Source: Sphingobacteriales bacterium (lineage in GTDB: Bacteria; Bacteroidota; Bacteroidia; Chitinophagales; Chitinophagaceae). From it: DNA of 54,522 nucleotides. The position numbers were made by a program, and so were the translations under genes. Below are positions 8,731-19,252 of this stretch, piece by piece; position 1 is the first letter of the stretch; each line of letters starts with the position of its first letter. Location of the stretch: assembly GCA_026391525.1 (NCBI GenBank), contig JAPLEF010000170.1, forward strand, positions 1 to 54,522. The letters run 5' to 3'. The notes below the pieces were generated by a model. That model was not told the DNA's origin, ran no database searches, and worked only from the letters and a program-made list of their open reading frames with translations.

Positions 8731-9729
8731 CTAATTAGTTTCATATGCCCATTTTACCCAGGTTGCTCCCCAGGTAAAACCACCTCCAAAGGCTGCAAGG
8801 ATGATATTATCTCCTTTATGTAATTGGTTTTCCCATTCCCATAAACAGAGCGGTATGGTTGCTGCAGTGGTATTACCAAATTTGTTGATATTGATCATTA
8901 CTTTTTCTTTGGGTAGATTCATCCGGTTTGCTGTTGCATCTATGATCCGCAAATTTGCCTGGTGTGGAACCAACCAGGCGATATCATCAGCAGTGAGGTT
9001 GTTCCTTTCCATCAGTTCATAGCTCACGTCAGCCATCCCTTTTACGGCAAACTTAAATACTGCCTGGCCTTCCTGATAAATATAATGTTCCTTTGCAAGT
9101 ACCGATTCAACGGTGGCTGGTTTAACGGATCCGCCAGCTTTCATATGAAGATACTGCCTTCCGCTTCCGTCACTGCGTAAAATACTATCTTTTACTCCCT
9201 CTTCGCCTGATGCAGGTTCCAGCAATACCGCTCCGGCACCATCACCGAATATGATGCAGGTTGCCCTATCGCTATAATCTACAATGCTGCTCATTTTATC
9301 AACGCCAACTACTACAACTTTTTGATAACGGCCGCTTTCCACCAAACTGGTACCTACTGTAAGTGCATAAAGAAATCCTGAACAAGCTGCTCCAACATCA
9401 AAGCTGAAGGCATTTTTCAATCCACCTTTATCACAAATGATATTTGCTGTTGCCGGAAAAACCATATCAGGTGTTACTGTAGCACAAATCAGGCAATCCA
9501 CTTCTTCCGCACCTATGCCACGCTTTTTTAACATTTCGTTGACAGCTTCAACCCCCATATCACTACTCCCAAGTCCTTCACCTTTTAAAATTCTCCTTTC
9601 TTCAACTCCTGTTCTGCTCCTGATCCACTCATCGTTAGTATCCACCATGGTTTCAAGGATTTGGTTGGTAAGTTTATAAGGAGGCACATAGCCCCCAACG
9701 GCTGTAATCGCTGCATAACATTTGTCCAT
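8731..9729 (-). CDS. fabH: 3-oxoacyl-ACP synthase III (FabH)
   Basis: A 332-residue condensing enzyme that starts fatty-acid synthesis by joining acyl-CoA with malonyl-ACP in the cytosol. The Cys-His-Asn triad is complete: Cys116 in GAACSGF, His in VPHQANLRI, and Asn in NKFGNTTAA. The N-terminal substrate signature [10 protein letters not shown] and the terminal GGGFTWGA glycine loop are also present. The frame is open to 9786, but the extra 19 residues are hydrophobic and atypical, and the ATG at 9729 gives the usual family length. It is divergent from ruvA across a 118-bp gap. Several fabH copies are common in Bacteroidota, and branched or straight primer preference cannot be read from the sequence. 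Confidence 0.94.
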   Translation of the reverse strand: MDKCYAAITAVGGYVPPYKLTNQILETMVDTNDEWIRSRTGVEERRILKGEGLGSSDMGVEAVNEMLKKRGIGAEEVDCLICATVTPDMVFPATANIICDKGGLKNAFSFDVGAACSGFLYALTVGTSLVESGRYQKVVVVGVDKMSSIVDYSDRATCIIFGDGAGAVLLEPASGEEGVKDSILRSDGSGRQYLHMKAGGSVKPATVESVLAKEHYIYQEGQAVFKFAVKGMADVSYELMERNNLTADDIAWLVPHQANLRIIDATANRMNLPKEKVMININKFGNTTAATIPLCLWEWENQLHKGDNIILAAFGGGFTWGATWVKWAYETN

Positions 9730-9818
9730 AATTACAATTAATTTGAGATATAAAGGGATAAAATTAATGTAAAATTGACACACCATCTTTTATGAGAGGA
9801 GGCTTACAAAATTATCCT

Positions 9819-9826
9819 TATTTTCG
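9819..9826 (+). promoter_or_regulatory. Bacteroidota -7 promoter box of ruvA-sprA
   Basis: TATTTTCG followed by C, a one-base variant of the phylum consensus TAnnTTTG, placed 21 nt before the ruvA ATG at 9848. It implies a short leader. No clear TTTG -33 element at the standard distance. Confidence 0.5.
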
Positions 9827-9847
9827 CTACCGACTGAAGTGGAATCT

Positions 9848-10432
9848 ATGTATGCTTATTTGAAGGGTAAATTTACGCACAAAACACCAGCTCAGGTTTA
9901 CCTCGATGTAAACGGGATTGGATTTGAAGTTAATATCAGCCTCCATACCTACACAGCCATTCTTCCGTTAACTGAAGGGGTTTTATTCACCCATTTACAG
10001 ATTAAAGAAGACGGACATGTGCTTTTTGGGTTTTCAGATAAGGAAGAGAAAGAAATTTTCATTCAGTTGATCGGGGTTTCCGGAATCGGTGCAGCAACAG
10101 CGAGAATGATGTTGTCTTCCATGAAGCCGGAGGAAGTTACCAAAGCTATCCTGAATGGAGACGTGCGGTTGCTGGAATCGGTTAAAGGAATCGGTAAAAA
10201 AACCGCTGAACGGGTAGTGCTGGAACTTAAAGATAAATTAGGCAAAAACCCTGCAGGAGCTGGTTTTTTACCCCATTCGGGCAATAGCTTGCAGCAGGAT
10301 GCGTTAACTGCATTGACAGCCTTGGGAATAAACAGGAATCAGGCCGAACAAGCGATACATAAAATCATCCGGAATGAGCCGGGTGTTTCACTTTTAGAAG
10401 AATTGATAAAAAAAGCGTTAAAAGCCATTTGA
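9848..10432 (+). CDS. ruvA: Holliday junction branch migration protein RuvA
   Basis: A 194-residue DNA-junction-binding subunit that recruits RuvB for branch migration during recombination repair. An N-terminal OB-fold (MYAYLKGKF, DVNGIGFEV) is followed by the double helix-hairpin-helix region (LIGVSGIGAATA, LESVKGIGKKTAERVVLELKD). The C-terminal domain III ends at LGINRNQAEQAI with the RuvB-contacting helix. The frame is open from a GTG at 9839, but the ATG at 9848 matches the family start M-x-AYLKG. A -7 box lies 21 nt upstream. sprA starts 31 bp downstream with no terminator between, and ruvA-sprA linkage is, as I recall, known in gliding Bacteroidota such as Flavobacterium johnsoniae. Confidence 0.95.
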   Translation: MYAYLKGKFTHKTPAQVYLDVNGIGFEVNISLHTYTAILPLTEGVLFTHLQIKEDGHVLFGFSDKEEKEIFIQLIGVSGIGAATARMMLSSMKPEEVTKAILNGDVRLLESVKGIGKKTAERVVLELKDKLGKNPAGAGFLPHSGNSLQQDALTALTALGINRNQAEQAIHKIIRNEPGVSLLEELIKKALKAI

Positions 10433-10463
10433 GAAAACTCTACCTTATTAACTGATTCACTGA

Positions 10464-13400
10464 ATGTCGCTTATTAGAAAATCGATGCTAACACTATCGG
10501 GTTTTTGTGTTTGCACCGCATTATTTTTTTTCATCAATGTGCTTCCTTCTAAAGCTGGTTCTTTTATAGCCGGTAGCATTTTTTTGCAGGACACCAGTGG
10601 CACTTCAAATGATACTTCCACACTTCCTTTCCCGATTGAAGATAGGCGAGGGGATAATTTATCTGCCGGATACAGTACTTATAATAATTTCAAACCTTAT
10701 AATCAGCGCGACTCAGTTGTTTACGACCCCGAAACCAGGCGCTATGTGGTTTATGAAAAAATAGGAGACCGCTATTACCGCAGTCCGGTGAGTTATACTT
10801 TTAATGAGTATTGGGCCATCCGCAACCGACAATCGGAAGTGGAGTATTTTCAAAGCCGAGCCAATACAACCAGTTTGCTCAACCGGGGTAAATTCATCAA
10901 ACCTCAATTATCGTTAACCGATAACCTCTTCAACAGGCTATTTGGAAATGGGAAAATAGATATCACCCCACAGGGTAATGTTGATATCATCGCAGGCTAT
11001 CAGGGGCAACGCATCGATAACCCTACCTTACCGGAAAGAGCCAGAAAAAACGGCGGTCTCGATTTTCAGATGAATGCACAATTGAATGTGGATGCGAGCA
11101 TCGGCGATAAACTCAAATTCCCGATTAATTACAATACCCTCGCCAATTTTGATCTCGAAAACCAATTGAAACTCGATTATACCGGTAAGGATGATGAAAT
11201 CCTGAAAAGATTTGAAGCCGGTAATGTAACCTTCCCAGCCCGTGGTACACTGATTCCGGGTGCACAGCAATTATTCGGATTGAAAACCCAGTTGCAGTTT
11301 GGAAAATTATTTGTTACCACCGTACTCGCCAATCAGAAATCTCAAAGGCAAAGTGTAAACCTTCAGGGTGGAACTGCTGCTACTCCATTTGAAATCAAAG
11401 CTGATGAGTATGAAGAGAACCGCCACTTTTTAGTTGCCCAATACTTCAAAGACAAGTACAATAAGGTAATGTCTAATCTTCCTGCTATCACTGCACCGGT
11501 GCAGATTTTGAGAATGGAAGTTTGGGTAACCAACCGAAACGGTACAACTACAGAAACCCGTGATATTGTTGGGTTAGCAGATCTAGGTGAGTTAAATCCT
11601 TACCTCGGGCCACCGGTAATCAATGTGCTCACTTCTCAGGAAGTGCCTTCCAATGTTACTAACGACCTGCTTACTAAAATTCTTGCTCAACCCAATGCCC
11701 GCAAATCGGCTTTTGTTTACAATAATTTGCTGAACCTGGGGTTAAGTCCGATTCAGGATTTCGAAAAAACTTTTGCACGAAAACTTGATTCAACACAGTA
11801 TACCTATAACAAACAGCTTGGCATGTTATCGCTAAGCCAACCCCTGCAAACCGATGAAGTGGTTGGGGTTGCTTATCAATATACATACAATGGCCGCATC
11901 TATCAGGTGGGAGAATTTTCGCAGGATATAACCCCTGATACTTCCAATGCCTCACAAAATGTGCTGTTCCTCAAATTGCTGAAAGCCACATCACAACGTC
12001 CTGCTTTGCCCATCTGGAACCTGATGATGAAGAATGTGTACAGTGTGGGTTATGGCAATCTTACCCCAACTGATTTCAAACTTGATGTGCTGTATCAGGA
12101 ACCAGGCTTAGGCGCCAAGCGTTATTTCCCTTTCGGGGATAAAAACCTCGGTTCGCCCATCATTTCCCTGATTAACCTCGATCGGCTGAATGGCCAGCTC
12201 GATCCCCAACCTGATGGGGTGTTTGACTACGTAGAAAATTTCACCGTAATCTCGCAGTACAGCAGGGTCATTTTTCCGGTGCTCCAACCTTTTGGAAGAG
12301 ACCTTGCTGTTCAGATGTATAATTCCCCACCTGCAACTGTTAAGGACACACTCTTCTATGCACTTTATGATTCCATCAAAGCAGTTGCCCAGCAATTTCC
12401 CAATTTAAACCGGTTCGTGTTGAAAGGAACTGCCAAAACATCGGGATCTTCTGATATCAGCATAGGTTACAACATCCCCAAAGGTTCGGTAACGGTTACG
12501 GCTGGGGGAAGAACATTACAGGAAGGCATTGATTATGATATCAATTACGATCTCGGTACCATCAAAATGACCAATCAGGCCATTCTCAATGCCGGATTAC
12601 CCGTTCAGGTGAATTTTGAAAACAATGCCACATTTGGCTTGCAGCAGCGGAACTATCTGGGCCTTCGTTTAGATTACCTTGCCAAGAATACTATAAAGGA
12701 GCAATTGTCGTTAGGTGGAACTATTGTCAGGCTTGGCGAAAGGCCATTTTTTACAAAAGTGAATTATATGGAAGAGCCAATCCGAAACACTATGTATGGG
12801 CTCGATGTCAATTACCGAAAAGACCTGCCACGACTCACCAGGTTACTAGACAAGCTTCCCTTTTATACCACAACGGTACCTTCAGGTTTGAATGCCTATG
12901 CCGAAGGCGCTTTGCTGAAACCCGGGCATGCCCCTCAAATTGGAAGGGGAAATGCAGGGTTGGTTTATATCGATGATTTTGAAGGGAGTAAATCAGGTAT
13001 TGATTTGCGGTTCCCGATTATCAGCTGGACACTCGCTTCAACACCAAAAGGAGCCACGGATGTGAATGGCAATATCCTCTTTCCTGAAGCCGCCTCTTCT
13101 ACGCTGGATTACGGAAAAAAAAGAGCGAAGATTGCCTGGTACCAGATTGAACAGACCTTACAACAGGTGGATGCCCAGAATAATCCGATCAGCAACCGCG
13201 ATGAACTCAGCGATCCACGGGTTCGGCAGGTATATCAGAAAGAAATATTTCCGCAAAGAACAACCGGGTTCGGCGAAAGCCAGCTGATTACTTTTGATAT
13301 GGCTTATTATCCGGAAGAAAGGGGGCCGTATAACTATGAAGATGACCCAACCAGGATAACGGCTACGGGTAAACTGGTAAACCCTGCTGATAAATTCGGT

Positions 13401-16400
13401 GGACTAATGCGCAATATCGACCAACCGGATTTTGAAACTGCCAATATTGAATTCATTGAGTTCTGGATGCAGGATCCTTACATACTTCCGCAATACGCCA
13501 ATACTCAGGGAGGCAAACTCTATTTCAATCTTGGCAATATTTCGGAAGATATCCTCAAAGATGGCAGAAGGTTTTATGAAAATGGATTAAGTACACCAAA
13601 TGCGCCCGCACCTGTAGATAACACCATTTGGGGCAGGGTTCCGCTAAATCCTATTCAGGTTACCAATGCATTCAGCAATATTCCTGAAGACAGGTTGTAT
13701 CAGGATGTGGGGCTCGATGGACTCAGTGATACCGGTGAAGTGAATTTCCGCTCTGCTTATCTTGCTCAGGTTGCCAATAACTTTGGAACCAATTCGGTTT
13801 ATTATCAGAAAGCATCCCGCGATCCTTCTGCAGATAATTATAAGAATTATCGTGATGCCAGTTTTAATGGCAATGACGGTATTCTTTCTCGTTACAAGAA
13901 TTTCAACGGTCCTGATGGTAATTCACCCATTTCCGATGGCGGTGAATTTTCTTCCGCTGCAACATTATACCCGGATGCCGAAGATTTGAATCGCGACAAT
14001 ACATTAAATGAAACGGAAGAATATTTTCAATACATCGTAGACATCAAGCATAAGGATGCTCCTGAAATGCTGATTGGCAATAATTTTATAGTAGATAAAA
14101 AAGAAGTGGCGGTTAACCTTGTAAACGGCTCCGTTCGGAACGAAACCTGGTACCAGTTCAGAATTCCTATCGGAAATTACGAGCGTAAAATCGGAAATAT
14201 CCCGGATTTCAAATCGATACGTTTTATGCGGATGTTCCTTACCGGATTTGAAGATAGCGTAGTGACCCGTTTTGGATTGTTGCAACTCACCCGAAACATC
14301 TGGAGGAAATTTCAATATAAGCTCGACTCCACCGGAATCTATTCACCAACTTCTTCCACACCTTTCAATGTTGAAGCGGTAAATATTGAAGAAAACGACC
14401 AGCGTACACCACTTCCATATCGCACACCAAGGGAAATCCAACGCGTACAAACCCTTAGTAATAATGGGGTGAACCTTTTGCAGAATGAACAGGCGATGAG
14501 CCTAACCTTCTGTAATCTCAGGAAGAGCGATGCGAAAGCGGTGTTTCAAACTTTTGCCAATCGAGATATGAGGCAGTTCGGAAAACTCTCCATGTATATT
14601 CATGCCGAGCAATCTCAGAATCCTGCCAATACGATAAAAGATTACGACCTTACTGCAGTGGTGCGTATGGGTACCGATTTTGTAAGCAATTATTATGAAG
14701 TGAGGATACCATTGCGTTTAACCGACCTTAGCCCGGGAATCAATCCGGATTCTGATGCCTATAACGACTCACTTTGGAATCCCTTTAATTCATTGGATCT
14801 CGATTTACAGCAACTTACAAGAATCAAACAGGCAAGGAATTTATCTTCAACACCGCTGAACCAGATTTTCAGGATGATGCAGGGTAACGGTCAGGTGTAC
14901 TCGGTAATTGGAAATCCAAACCTTGGAGAAATCAGGGGCATTTTACTTGGTGTGGAAAATACCAATTCATTGAGTGCCTGCGGACAAATCTGGGTGAATG
15001 AATTAAGGCTTTCATCCATCAATGAAAAGGGAGGATTTGGTGCATTGGCCAGGGTTGATCTAAACCTGGCCGACCTCGGAACCATTTCCGTATCTGCGAA
15101 TGCCCATTCGCGTGGGTTTGGAACACTCGAACAGCGCGTAGTGGAAAGATTTAGAGATGATTTTTTACAATTCGATGTGGCGGCGAACCTCGATCTTGGT
15201 AAACTTATCCCTAAAAACGTGGGCATGTCTATTCCTGTTTTTGCAGGCTATTCACAAACTACCAGCACTCCGGAATACGATCCTTACGACCTCGATATCA
15301 AATTAAAAGACAAACTCAAAGTAGTTCCCAAAGAACAAAAAGATTCGATACGCAACAATGCCATCGATTTCACTTCAGTAAAAACGTTGAATTTCACCAA
15401 TGTTAGAAAGAATAAAACCAATGGGAAAGCTCCAAGGATTTATGATATTGAAAATGTGGATGTAAGTTATTCGTATATCAAAACGGAAAGCCACAATCCA
15501 CTCATTGAAAATAATGAAGTTACCCGACACCGTGGCGCCATAGGTTACAACTATTCACCCGAACCCAAATACATCGAACCCTTTAAGAAGTATTTCAGTA
15601 AAACCAAAACAAAATGGTTCGACCTGATTAAAGATTTCAATGTAAATTTCCTTCCTTCACAACTGAGCTTCCGAGCAGATATCAGCCGGCAATTCGGAGC
15701 CATCAGGCCCAGAAGTGTAGGGGAAGATAAATACAAAGTGCCCGAAACCTATGATAAGTTCTTTGTGATGCAAAGGGATTATATCCTGCGTTGGAACCTC
15801 ACCCGATCTATAAATCTTGATTTTGCCGCAACCAACAATTCAAGAATTGATGAACCGGCAGGAAGAATCGACAACAAACAAAAGAAAGATACCGTTTGGC
15901 GCAATTTCTGGAAGGGTGGAAGAAACACTATCTACAATCAGGCCATCAACCTAACTTATGCGCTTCCTACTGCTAAGTTGCCTTTATTGGATTGGACAAC
16001 CATGAACCTTCGTTATCAGGCAGGTTACCGCTGGATTGGGGCATCAAGGCTGGCTGTAGAGCTGGGTAATTTCCTTGAAAATGGCCAGCAGAAAGAAGCA
16101 ACGATTCAATTGGATTTTAACCGCCTCTATCAAAAATCAAAATATTTACGCCAGTTAGATCAACCCTCAAAGCCGGAAGATAAAGAACGCTGGAAGAACC
16201 GAATCACTAAAGTAAAGGATACGGTTATCAATAAAGCCGGACAAAAGGTTTTACAAACCAGGCGTATCGTAGACAAGAATGCTGTTCCCTATCTGGGTAC
16301 TGCCGCAAGGGTTTTTGGCAAACTGCTTACCAGTGTGAAACAAGTGAATTTTTCTATTGCAGAAATCAGCAATACGCGACTGCCGGGATACATGGATAGT

Positions 16401-17756
16401 ACTCAATTCCTTGGACAAAATTTCAGGAGTATGGCACCGGGTTTTGATTTTATACTGGGGAAACAACCTGATACCAACTGGCTTAATAACAAAGCTGCGG
16501 AGGGATTGATAACCCGGGACAGTAATTTCAATTTGCTCTTTCAGCAAAATTTCGATCAGCGGGTAACCTTAGCTGCACAATTGGAACCTGTTCGCGACCT
16601 CAACATCACGGTGAATCTCTCCAAAACATTCACTAAGAATTTCAGTGAAACTTTCCGTTTTATTGATACAACATTGGGTGGACAAAATCCAAAATTCCAG
16701 CACTTGAATCCATTAGCAACCGGTGGTTTTGATGTTTCCTACATCGCTTTCAAAACCTTATTCAGCAAGTTTGATCCGAACAGGGTTTCTCAAACATTCA
16801 AGAATTTTGAAAATAACCGCATCATCTTATCCGAGCGCCTGGGCAAAGCAAATCCCTACAGTAATGGGCAGCCGGTAAGTGCTGATGGTTATTATTATGG
16901 TTATGGAAAATATGCGGTAGATGTGCTTATCCCGGCTTTCATTGCAGCCTATACCGATAAAGACCCTTCAAGTGTTGGGCTGATAGATCAGAATAACGCC
17001 AATATCAAATCGAATCCTTTCCGGTCGATTAAGGCCAGGCCCAACTGGAAAGTTGATTACAACGGGTTATCGAAAGTGAAGCCCCTGGATAAGATTTTCA
17101 ACAGTTTCAACATCTCACATGGTTATACCGGTAATTTAAGTATGAATGGATACACCTCTGCATTGTTATACCAGGATGTTTCGAGATTCGGTTACCCATC
17201 TTTTTATGATACCGCTTCAAAAAACTTCGTGCCTTTCTTCCTCGTGCCGAATGTTACGATACAGGAACAATTTGCACCGCTTATCGGATTTGATATGTTG
17301 TTCACCAACCAGTTTCAGGCCAAATTCGAATACGCCAAATCAAGGCAGTTGAGTTTCAGCCTGTACGATTTCCAATTAAGTGAAGTGAGAAGCACAGAGT
17401 TTGTAATTGGCCTTGGCTACCGCAAGCGGGGTTTGAAACTGCTTGGTGGTTTGAAGCTGCCCAAGTGGCTTAACAAAAGCGGAGGTAAAACACTGGACAA
17501 TGAAATCAATTTCCGCGTTGATTATCGGATACGCGATAACGTTACTGCTAACAGCCGGTTAGATCAGGATAACAATTTTGCAACCGGCGGAAGCAAGGAA
17601 ACCACCTTAAGCCCCACCATTGATTATTTCCTTAATAACCGCATCAACATCAAGCTTTACTTCGACCAGCGTAAAGTAAAGCCCTATATCTCTTCAAGCG
17701 CCCCAACAACCAATACAAGGGCTGGTATTCAAATCAGGATATCGTTGGCACCCTAA
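10464..17756 (+). CDS. sprA: T9SS outer-membrane translocon protein SprA (SOV family)
   Basis: A giant 2430-residue protein, the size and composition of SprA/Sov, which forms the very large outer-membrane beta-barrel through which type IX secretion cargo leaves the cell. A signal-like hydrophobic stretch spans about residues 10-30. The early block typical of the family (YNQRDSVVYDPETRRYVVYEKIG, here split for brevity as YDPETRRYVVYE, then SPVSYTFNEYWAIRN) follows. The amphipathic beta pattern runs throughout. The GLVYIDDFEGSKSGIDLR plug-proximal segment is near residue 835, NYSPEPKYIEPF near 1695, and an aromatic C-terminal strand region ends at IRISLAP. No frameshift or internal stop is seen. 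Co-transcribed with ruvA. It is the likely exit route for the T9SS-tailed proteins at 1198, 6636 and 19253. Confidence 0.95.
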   Translation: MSLIRKSMLTLSGFCVCTALFFFINVLPSKAGSFIAGSIFLQDTSGTSNDTSTLPFPIEDRRGDNLSAGYSTYNNFKPYNQRDSVVYDPETRRYVVYEKIGDRYYRSPVSYTFNEYWAIRNRQSEVEYFQSRANTTSLLNRGKFIKPQLSLTDNLFNRLFGNGKIDITPQGNVDIIAGYQGQRIDNPTLPERARKNGGLDFQMNAQLNVDASIGDKLKFPINYNTLANFDLENQLKLDYTGKDDEILKRFEAGNVTFPARGTLIPGAQQLFGLKTQLQFGKLFVTTVLANQKSQRQSVNLQGGTAATPFEIKADEYEENRHFLVAQYFKDKYNKVMSNLPAITAPVQILRMEVWVTNRNGTTTETRDIVGLADLGELNPYLGPPVINVLTSQEVPSNVTNDLLTKILAQPNARKSAFVYNNLLNLGLSPIQDFEKTFARKLDSTQYTYNKQLGMLSLSQPLQTDEVVGVAYQYTYNGRIYQVGEFSQDITPDTSNASQNVLFLKLLKATSQRPALPIWNLMMKNVYSVGYGNLTPTDFKLDVLYQEPGLGAKRYFPFGDKNLGSPIISLINLDRLNGQLDPQPDGVFDYVENFTVISQYSRVIFPVLQPFGRDLAVQMYNSPPATVKDTLFYALYDSIKAVAQQFPNLNRFVLKGTAKTSGSSDISIGYNIPKGSVTVTAGGRTLQEGIDYDINYDLGTIKMTNQAILNAGLPVQVNFENNATFGLQQRNYLGLRLDYLAKNTIKEQLSLGGTIVRLGERPFFTKVNYMEEPIRNTMYGLDVNYRKDLPRLTRLLDKLPFYTTTVPSGLNAYAEGALLKPGHAPQIGRGNAGLVYIDDFEGSKSGIDLRFPIISWTLASTPKGATDVNGNILFPEAASSTLDYGKKRAKIAWYQIEQTLQQVDAQNNPISNRDELSDPRVRQVYQKEIFPQRTTGFGESQLITFDMAYYPEERGPYNYEDDPTRITATGKLVNPADKFGGLMRNIDQPDFETANIEFIEFWMQDPYILPQYANTQGGKLYFNLGNISEDILKDGRRFYENGLSTPNAPAPVDNTIWGRVPLNPIQVTNAFSNIPEDRLYQDVGLDGLSDTGEVNFRSAYLAQVANNFGTNSVYYQKASRDPSADNYKNYRDASFNGNDGILSRYKNFNGPDGNSPISDGGEFSSAATLYPDAEDLNRDNTLNETEEYFQYIVDIKHKDAPEMLIGNNFIVDKKEVAVNLVNGSVRNETWYQFRIPIGNYERKIGNIPDFKSIRFMRMFLTGFEDSVVTRFGLLQLTRNIWRKFQYKLDSTGIYSPTSSTPFNVEAVNIEENDQRTPLPYRTPREIQRVQTLSNNGVNLLQNEQAMSLTFCNLRKSDAKAVFQTFANRDMRQFGKLSMYIHAEQSQNPANTIKDYDLTAVVRMGTDFVSNYYEVRIPLRLTDLSPGINPDSDAYNDSLWNPFNSLDLDLQQLTRIKQARNLSSTPLNQIFRMMQGNGQVYSVIGNPNLGEIRGILLGVENTNSLSACGQIWVNELRLSSINEKGGFGALARVDLNLADLGTISVSANAHSRGFGTLEQRVVERFRDDFLQFDVAANLDLGKLIPKNVGMSIPVFAGYSQTTSTPEYDPYDLDIKLKDKLKVVPKEQKDSIRNNAIDFTSVKTLNFTNVRKNKTNGKAPRIYDIENVDVSYSYIKTESHNPLIENNEVTRHRGAIGYNYSPEPKYIEPFKKYFSKTKTKWFDLIKDFNVNFLPSQLSFRADISRQFGAIRPRSVGEDKYKVPETYDKFFVMQRDYILRWNLTRSINLDFAATNNSRIDEPAGRIDNKQKKDTVWRNFWKGGRNTIYNQAINLTYALPTAKLPLLDWTTMNLRYQAGYRWIGASRLAVELGNFLENGQQKEATIQLDFNRLYQKSKYLRQLDQPSKPEDKERWKNRITKVKDTVINKAGQKVLQTRRIVDKNAVPYLGTAARVFGKLLTSVKQVNFSIAEISNTRLPGYMDSTQFLGQNFRSMAPGFDFILGKQPDTNWLNNKAAEGLITRDSNFNLLFQQNFDQRVTLAAQLEPVRDLNITVNLSKTFTKNFSETFRFIDTTLGGQNPKFQHLNPLATGGFDVSYIAFKTLFSKFDPNRVSQTFKNFENNRIILSERLGKANPYSNGQPVSADGYYYGYGKYAVDVLIPAFIAAYTDKDPSSVGLIDQNNANIKSNPFRSIKARPNWKVDYNGLSKVKPLDKIFNSFNISHGYTGNLSMNGYTSALLYQDVSRFGYPSFYDTASKNFVPFFLVPNVTIQEQFAPLIGFDMLFTNQFQAKFEYAKSRQLSFSLYDFQLSEVRSTEFVIGLGYRKRGLKLLGGLKLPKWLNKSGGKTLDNEINFRVDYRIRDNVTANSRLDQDNNFATGGSKETTLSPTIDYFLNNRINIKLYFDQRKVKPYISSSAPTTNTRAGIQIRISLAP

Positions 17757-17786
17757 TGTTACTGGCATGAAAATTTTCGTATAAAA

Positions 17787-17816
17787 AAGCATCCACAACG
17801 GGTGCTTAAATTTTTT
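17787..17816 (+). terminator. Intrinsic terminator after sprA
   Basis: Stem AAGCATCC / GGGTGCTT (8 bp with one T-G pair), loop ACAAC, then AAA and six T residues, 31 bp after the sprA stop. Confidence 0.82.
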
Positions 17817-17827
17817 CTGTTTACGGG

Positions 17828-18307
17828 TTATCTTACTTTTTTCATCATGATGAAAAAACCGCACAGTCCCTTTTTCTTTTTCTTATTAACCTGAAGCGGT
17901 TTAATCATATGGTATTCGCTGAATGCAGGTTTATAGGTATAGCTGATGATATTGCCATCAACATCACCCCACATTTTTTTCTGGTAGATAACCTGGCGTT
18001 CATCCCAGTCGTACATCCGCACTTCATATAGCCGTGAGCTGATATCGCCAATAAAAATAAACTGATACCAGTTTTGTTCTGTTAGCGGAACAATTACCGG
18101 CATCTCATATTCGCTCTCCATAGTGATGGAAACTTCCTTTACAAGCTCAAAACCCTTCGATTGAAGAAGGGTTTTCATGCTATCGGCTTGTTTTTGAATC
18201 AACAAATCATTGCAGCTTTGTAACCTAATCACTTCCTGACTTTTAGCACTCCAGGAGATACCCGTCACGAACAGGCAAAAGGCAGCGGCTAAGAATGGAT
18301 TTTTCAT
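17828..18307 (-). CDS. Small exported protein of unknown function
   Basis: About 159 residues. The ATG at 18307 places a signal peptide at the very N-terminus (MKNPFLAAAFCLFVTGISW, cleavage near AKSQ); the frame also opens four codons earlier. The mature part starts with a short helical segment containing CNDLLIQKQADSMKTLL, followed by alternating beta strands (YQFIFIGD, YEVRMYDWDE), and ends in a strongly basic run (KKKKKG and MMKKVR). I do not recognise a family. It is convergent to sprA and separated from it only by the sprA terminator. A single free Cys early in the mature region and the basic tail are the only notable residues. A periplasmic location is inferred from the signal peptide. 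Confidence 0.65.
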   Translation of the reverse strand: MKNPFLAAAFCLFVTGISWSAKSQEVIRLQSCNDLLIQKQADSMKTLLQSKGFELVKEVSITMESEYEMPVIVPLTEQNWYQFIFIGDISSRLYEVRMYDWDERQVIYQKKMWGDVDGNIISYTYKPAFSEYHMIKPLQVNKKKKKGLCGFFIMMKKVR

Positions 18308-18404
18308 CTTTGAAGGCAAATCGCAAACAGCTTACGATCCGTTGAGGAAAGACGGCGAAAAGTGCATTTTTATTGTATGCCCCAGATTCTTTATTTAAGG
18401 AATA

Positions 18405-19163
18405 TTACTTTTTATCGAAATAGGAAGTACTGGCCTGTTGCTTCGGCATGATTACTAACTCGTTGATGCACACATGATCTGGTAAGCCTGCCACATAAAA
18501 AATGGCATCGGCTACATCAGCTGCATGTAGAGGTTGAAATCCAATATATGCCGCACTTGCTTTTTTTACATCTCCTTTGAAGCGGACCACAGAAAATTCA
18601 GTTTCTACAGCTCCCGGATGAATGACAGTAACCTTTATCCCTTTTTTCAAGAGATCTATTCGCATAGCCTTGGTAATGGCATCAACGGCAAATTTACTGG
18701 CGCAATAAACGTTTCCGTCGGCATATACTTCTTTTCCTGCAATTGAACCTATATTGATGATTTGAGGAGAATTACTTTTTTCCATCAAAGGCAAAACGGC
18801 TCTCGACACATAAAGCAATCCGTTTACATTCGTATGAAGCATGGTATCCCAATCATCTACTGAAGCCTGATCGAAGGGTTCTCGCCCCAAAGCTAATCCG
18901 GCATTGTTGAGCAAAATGTCTACCTGCTTCCATTCGTCATTCATTGATTCAATAGCTTCATTCACCTGCTTCCTGTTTTGTACATCAAAAACAAGTTGTA
19001 GAACGTCGCTTTGATAAAGAGTTTTCAGTCGGCTACTCAGATTGGAGAGCCTGTCCGCTCTTCTACCGGTAAGGATTAAACGAAAACCTGCTGCAGCAAA
19101 TTTGATAGCTGATGCCTCTCCGATTCCGGAAGTAGCACCCGTAATAAAAATCGTTTTTTTCAT
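18405..19163 (-). CDS. SDR-family NADP-dependent oxidoreductase (YdfG-like)
   Basis: A 252-residue classical short-chain dehydrogenase. The nucleotide-binding TGATSGIG is at residues 8-15, with an Arg-rich TGRRADR after beta-2 that favours NADP(H). NNAG comes near residue 88, and the catalytic Ser in NIGSIAG is followed by the YCASK Tyr-Lys pair. PGAVETEFSVVRFKGD downstream and the overall length match the YdfG/3-hydroxy acid dehydrogenase subgroup, whose members oxidise serine or 3-hydroxy acids, but the substrate is not certain. The frame opens at 19205, yet the ATG at 19163 puts the Rossmann strand right after the start as usual. Monocistronic, or loosely linked to the downstream-facing neighbours. 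Confidence 0.88.
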   Translation of the reverse strand: MKKTIFITGATSGIGEASAIKFAAAGFRLILTGRRADRLSNLSSRLKTLYQSDVLQLVFDVQNRKQVNEAIESMNDEWKQVDILLNNAGLALGREPFDQASVDDWDTMLHTNVNGLLYVSRAVLPLMEKSNSPQIINIGSIAGKEVYADGNVYCASKFAVDAITKAMRIDLLKKGIKVTVIHPGAVETEFSVVRFKGDVKKASAAYIGFQPLHAADVADAIFYVAGLPDHVCINELVIMPKQQASTSYFDKK

Positions 19164-19252
19164 AAGATTAATTAATACCCTTTGGTTGATTTTTGCATTG
19201 CTCAAGAAAGATGGTCAAGCTTGACAGTAGTTGTATGCGGGAAAAACATGCT

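Noticed and set aside
14004-14315. 103-residue minus-strand frame and similar short frames within sprA
   Set aside because: sprA is one unbroken, recognisable frame; these are its shadows.
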